Shown here one piece after another: positions 13,127 through 14,306 of a stretch of DNA of 14,306 nucleotides. The position numbers and the translations under genes are program-made. The notes under the pieces were generated by a model that saw only the letters and a program-made list of their open reading frames with translations, was not told the origin of the DNA and made no database searches. Positions within the stretch are counted from its first letter, which is position 1. Every line of letters starts with the position of its first letter. The stretch covers positions 1-14,306 of the forward strand of contig JAICKM010000087.1 in the NCBI GenBank assembly GCA_025927935.1, in the 5' to 3' direction. This DNA comes from Chloroflexia bacterium. GTDB lineage: Bacteria > Chloroflexota > Chloroflexia > QHBQ01 > JADMIH01.

Positions 13127-14083
13127 ATGGACGAGATTCTAGTTTTCGGCGGCTCGGGCAGCCCGCAGCTTACGCGGAAGATCTGCAATTACCTCGGCAT
13201 TGAGCCGGGCAAGAACGAGGTACTGCGCTTTTCCGAAGGCAACCTCTTCGTGCGTATCCTGGAGAATGTGCGCGGCCGCCCGGTCTATCTGGTCCAGTCG
13301 ACGGCTTTTCCGGCCAACGACAACTTCATGGAACTCCTGTTCTGGATCGATGCCTTCAGGCGCGCCAGCGCCGAGTCGGTAACCGTGGTGATGCCCTACT
13401 TCAGCTACGCTAAGGGCGACAAGAAAGATGAACCGCGGGTCTCTATCCGGGCGCGGGTCTGCGCGGATGCGATCGAGGCGGCGGGCGCCGACCGCATCGT
13501 CACAATGGACCTCCATGCGCCGCAGATCCAGGGCTTCTTCCATATTCCCGTGGACGACCTCTACGCGCTGCCACGGCTGGGCGATGCCGTCAAGGCAAAA
13601 GGGTGGCCCAACCTGATCGTGGTATCGCCCGACGCCGGGTTTGCCAAAAAGGCGCGCGAATACGCATCCTACCTGGGTACGTCGCTAGCCATCGCCGACA
13701 AGGAGCGGGTGGCCCATGACGAGCAGGCCACCGTGCTCGAGATCATCGGCGATGTGCGGGGCAAAACCGCCCTGATCGTCGACGACTTCACCATCTCCGC
13801 GGGTACGCTGGCCGGCGTGGCGGACAAGTTGATCGCCCGCGGTGCGGACGCGGTCTACGCCGCGATCACGCACGCAGTGTTCGCGCCGGGGTCGATGGAG
13901 CGCCTGGATGCCAGCCCGATCCGCGCCTTGCTGATCTCCGATACCGTCGAAACGCAGCCCGTGACCAACTCGGCGAAAGTGGAGATGGTCTCGGTCGCCC
14001 CGCTGTTTGGTGAAGCCATCCGCCGCATCCACAACCACGAGAGCATCAGCGTCCTGTTTCCGGGGCGAACCGGATCGCCCTGA
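13127..14083 (+). CDS. prs: Ribose-phosphate pyrophosphokinase (PRPP synthetase), divergent
   Basis: Makes PRPP from ribose 5-phosphate and ATP for nucleotide, His and Trp synthesis. The 318-aa length is normal for the family. ATG 13127 follows GGAAGG at about 7-nt spacing; an upstream in-frame ATG (13040) lies before a hairpin and adds 29 Arg/Gly-rich residues, so it is rejected. Seen motifs: FSEGNLFVRI (35-44), VRGRPVYLVQST (48-59), NDNFMELL (64-71), MPYFSYAKGDKKDEPR (89-104), TMDLHAPQIQGFF (126-138) with His130, SPDAGFAKKARE, DKER with the catalytic Lys/Arg pair, and the C-terminal EAIRRIHNHESIS. Two sites deviate: the ATP loop RQD is KGD (96-98), and the PRPP loop reads VDDFTISAGT (218-227), replacing the usual third Asp-Thr by Ile-Ser. 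Activity is likely but should not be assumed from name alone. Confidence 0.88.
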   Translation: MDEILVFGGSGSPQLTRKICNYLGIEPGKNEVLRFSEGNLFVRILENVRGRPVYLVQSTAFPANDNFMELLFWIDAFRRASAESVTVVMPYFSYAKGDKKDEPRVSIRARVCADAIEAAGADRIVTMDLHAPQIQGFFHIPVDDLYALPRLGDAVKAKGWPNLIVVSPDAGFAKKAREYASYLGTSLAIADKERVAHDEQATVLEIIGDVRGKTALIVDDFTISAGTLAGVADKLIARGADAVYAAITHAVFAPGSMERLDASPIRALLISDTVETQPVTNSAKVEMVSVAPLFGEAIRRIHNHESISVLFPGRTGSP

Positions 14084-14088
14084 GCGGA

Positions 14089-14104
14089 CCGAGTCCAGGC
14101 TCGG
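14089..14104. terminator. Short hairpin between convergent genes
   Basis: CCGAG (14089-14093) pairs with CTCGG (14100-14104) around a 6-nt loop, in the 34-bp gap between prs and the convergent propeller gene. It is symmetric enough to serve both directions, but the stem is short and lacks T-tracts. Confidence 0.3.
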
Positions 14105-14117
14105 ATACGTCGCCCTA

Positions 14118-14306
14118 CTAACGGCTCCAGGAGAGGCCCGACGGAGCGTCCAGGCCGGCATCCTGGCTGGTGACCTGCTGCGGGCTGCCCGCGCGCAAGG
14201 TGCCGTTGTCCTCGCGCACGTCGATCACGAACATCTGGAAGCGGTCGTCCTTTTCGGCCAGGAACGCGACCTGCTTGCCGTCGGGCGAGAAGACCGGGGC
14301 GCGGGC
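14118..14306 (-). CDS. PD40/TolB-like beta-propeller protein, C-terminal fragment at window edge
   Basis: Reading from the right edge, 62 codons end in TAG at 14118-14120. The visible part starts ARAPVFSPDGKQVAFLAE, a classic PD40 (WD40-like) blade in which the F-SPDG-K turn is diagnostic, continues FQMFVIDV, and ends LSWSR. Such blades occur in TolB-like proteins, prolyl oligopeptidase-type peptidases and cell-surface propellers; the rest of the gene, outside the window, would decide which. It converges on prs. Only the last blade and a short tail can be seen here, so no catalytic domain can be judged. Confidence 0.8.
   Translation of the reverse strand, partial: ARAPVFSPDGKQVAFLAEKDDRFQMFVIDVREDNGTLRAGSPQQVTSQDAGLDAPSGLSWSR

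Overview
The window is high-GC bacterial DNA with clean sigma70-type promoters. Its gene families point to Chloroflexota as the most likely source: a DUF5679-type zinc protein with a Ser/Gly/Lys tail, a glycine-zipper stress protein of YflT type, and Ser/Thr kinases carrying zinc-ribbon and FHA modules with an 'FRD' catalytic loop. The phylum call is inference; no rRNA or tRNA is present to confirm it.

Layout. (1) Positions 1-5036, minus strand: a four-gene BMP-type ABC importer operon in the order lipoprotein binding protein, permease, permease, dual ATPase. The ATPase runs off the left edge. The operon has a strong promoter near 5175-5203, a leader of about 130 nt with three hairpins, and a 12-bp hairpin between the first and second genes. 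(2) Positions 5347-10168, plus strand: a phospho-signalling cassette that diverges from the importer. It holds a Ser/Thr kinase with zinc ribbon and FHA domain, a membrane-anchored zinc-ribbon/FHA protein, and a 728-aa protein joining a zinc ribbon, a pseudokinase with a second zinc ribbon inserted in its N-lobe, and a PP2C phosphatase. (3) Positions 10356-11825: a 489-aa stress-type protein with a disordered acidic N-terminus and a glycine-zipper membrane-like region. (4) Positions 12007-12288: a 93-aa DUF5679 zinc protein. (5) Positions 12576-13010: an unrecognised 144-aa protein with an extended -10 promoter. (6) Positions 13127-14083: a divergent PRPP synthetase. (7) Positions 14118-14306, minus strand: the C-terminal end of a PD40/TolB-like beta-propeller protein, cut by the right edge.

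How they may work together. The importer fits nucleoside (or related) uptake, and PRPP synthetase fits nucleotide synthesis or salvage, but the two are far apart and separately transcribed. The kinase, FHA and phosphatase genes form a plausible write/read/erase module for threonine phosphorylation. The membrane FHA protein could couple it to the envelope, and the pseudokinase could regulate the phosphatase. The most unusual item is the pseudokinase-PP2C fusion with its internal zinc ribbon. No mobile element, CRISPR array, tRNA or rRNA was seen.
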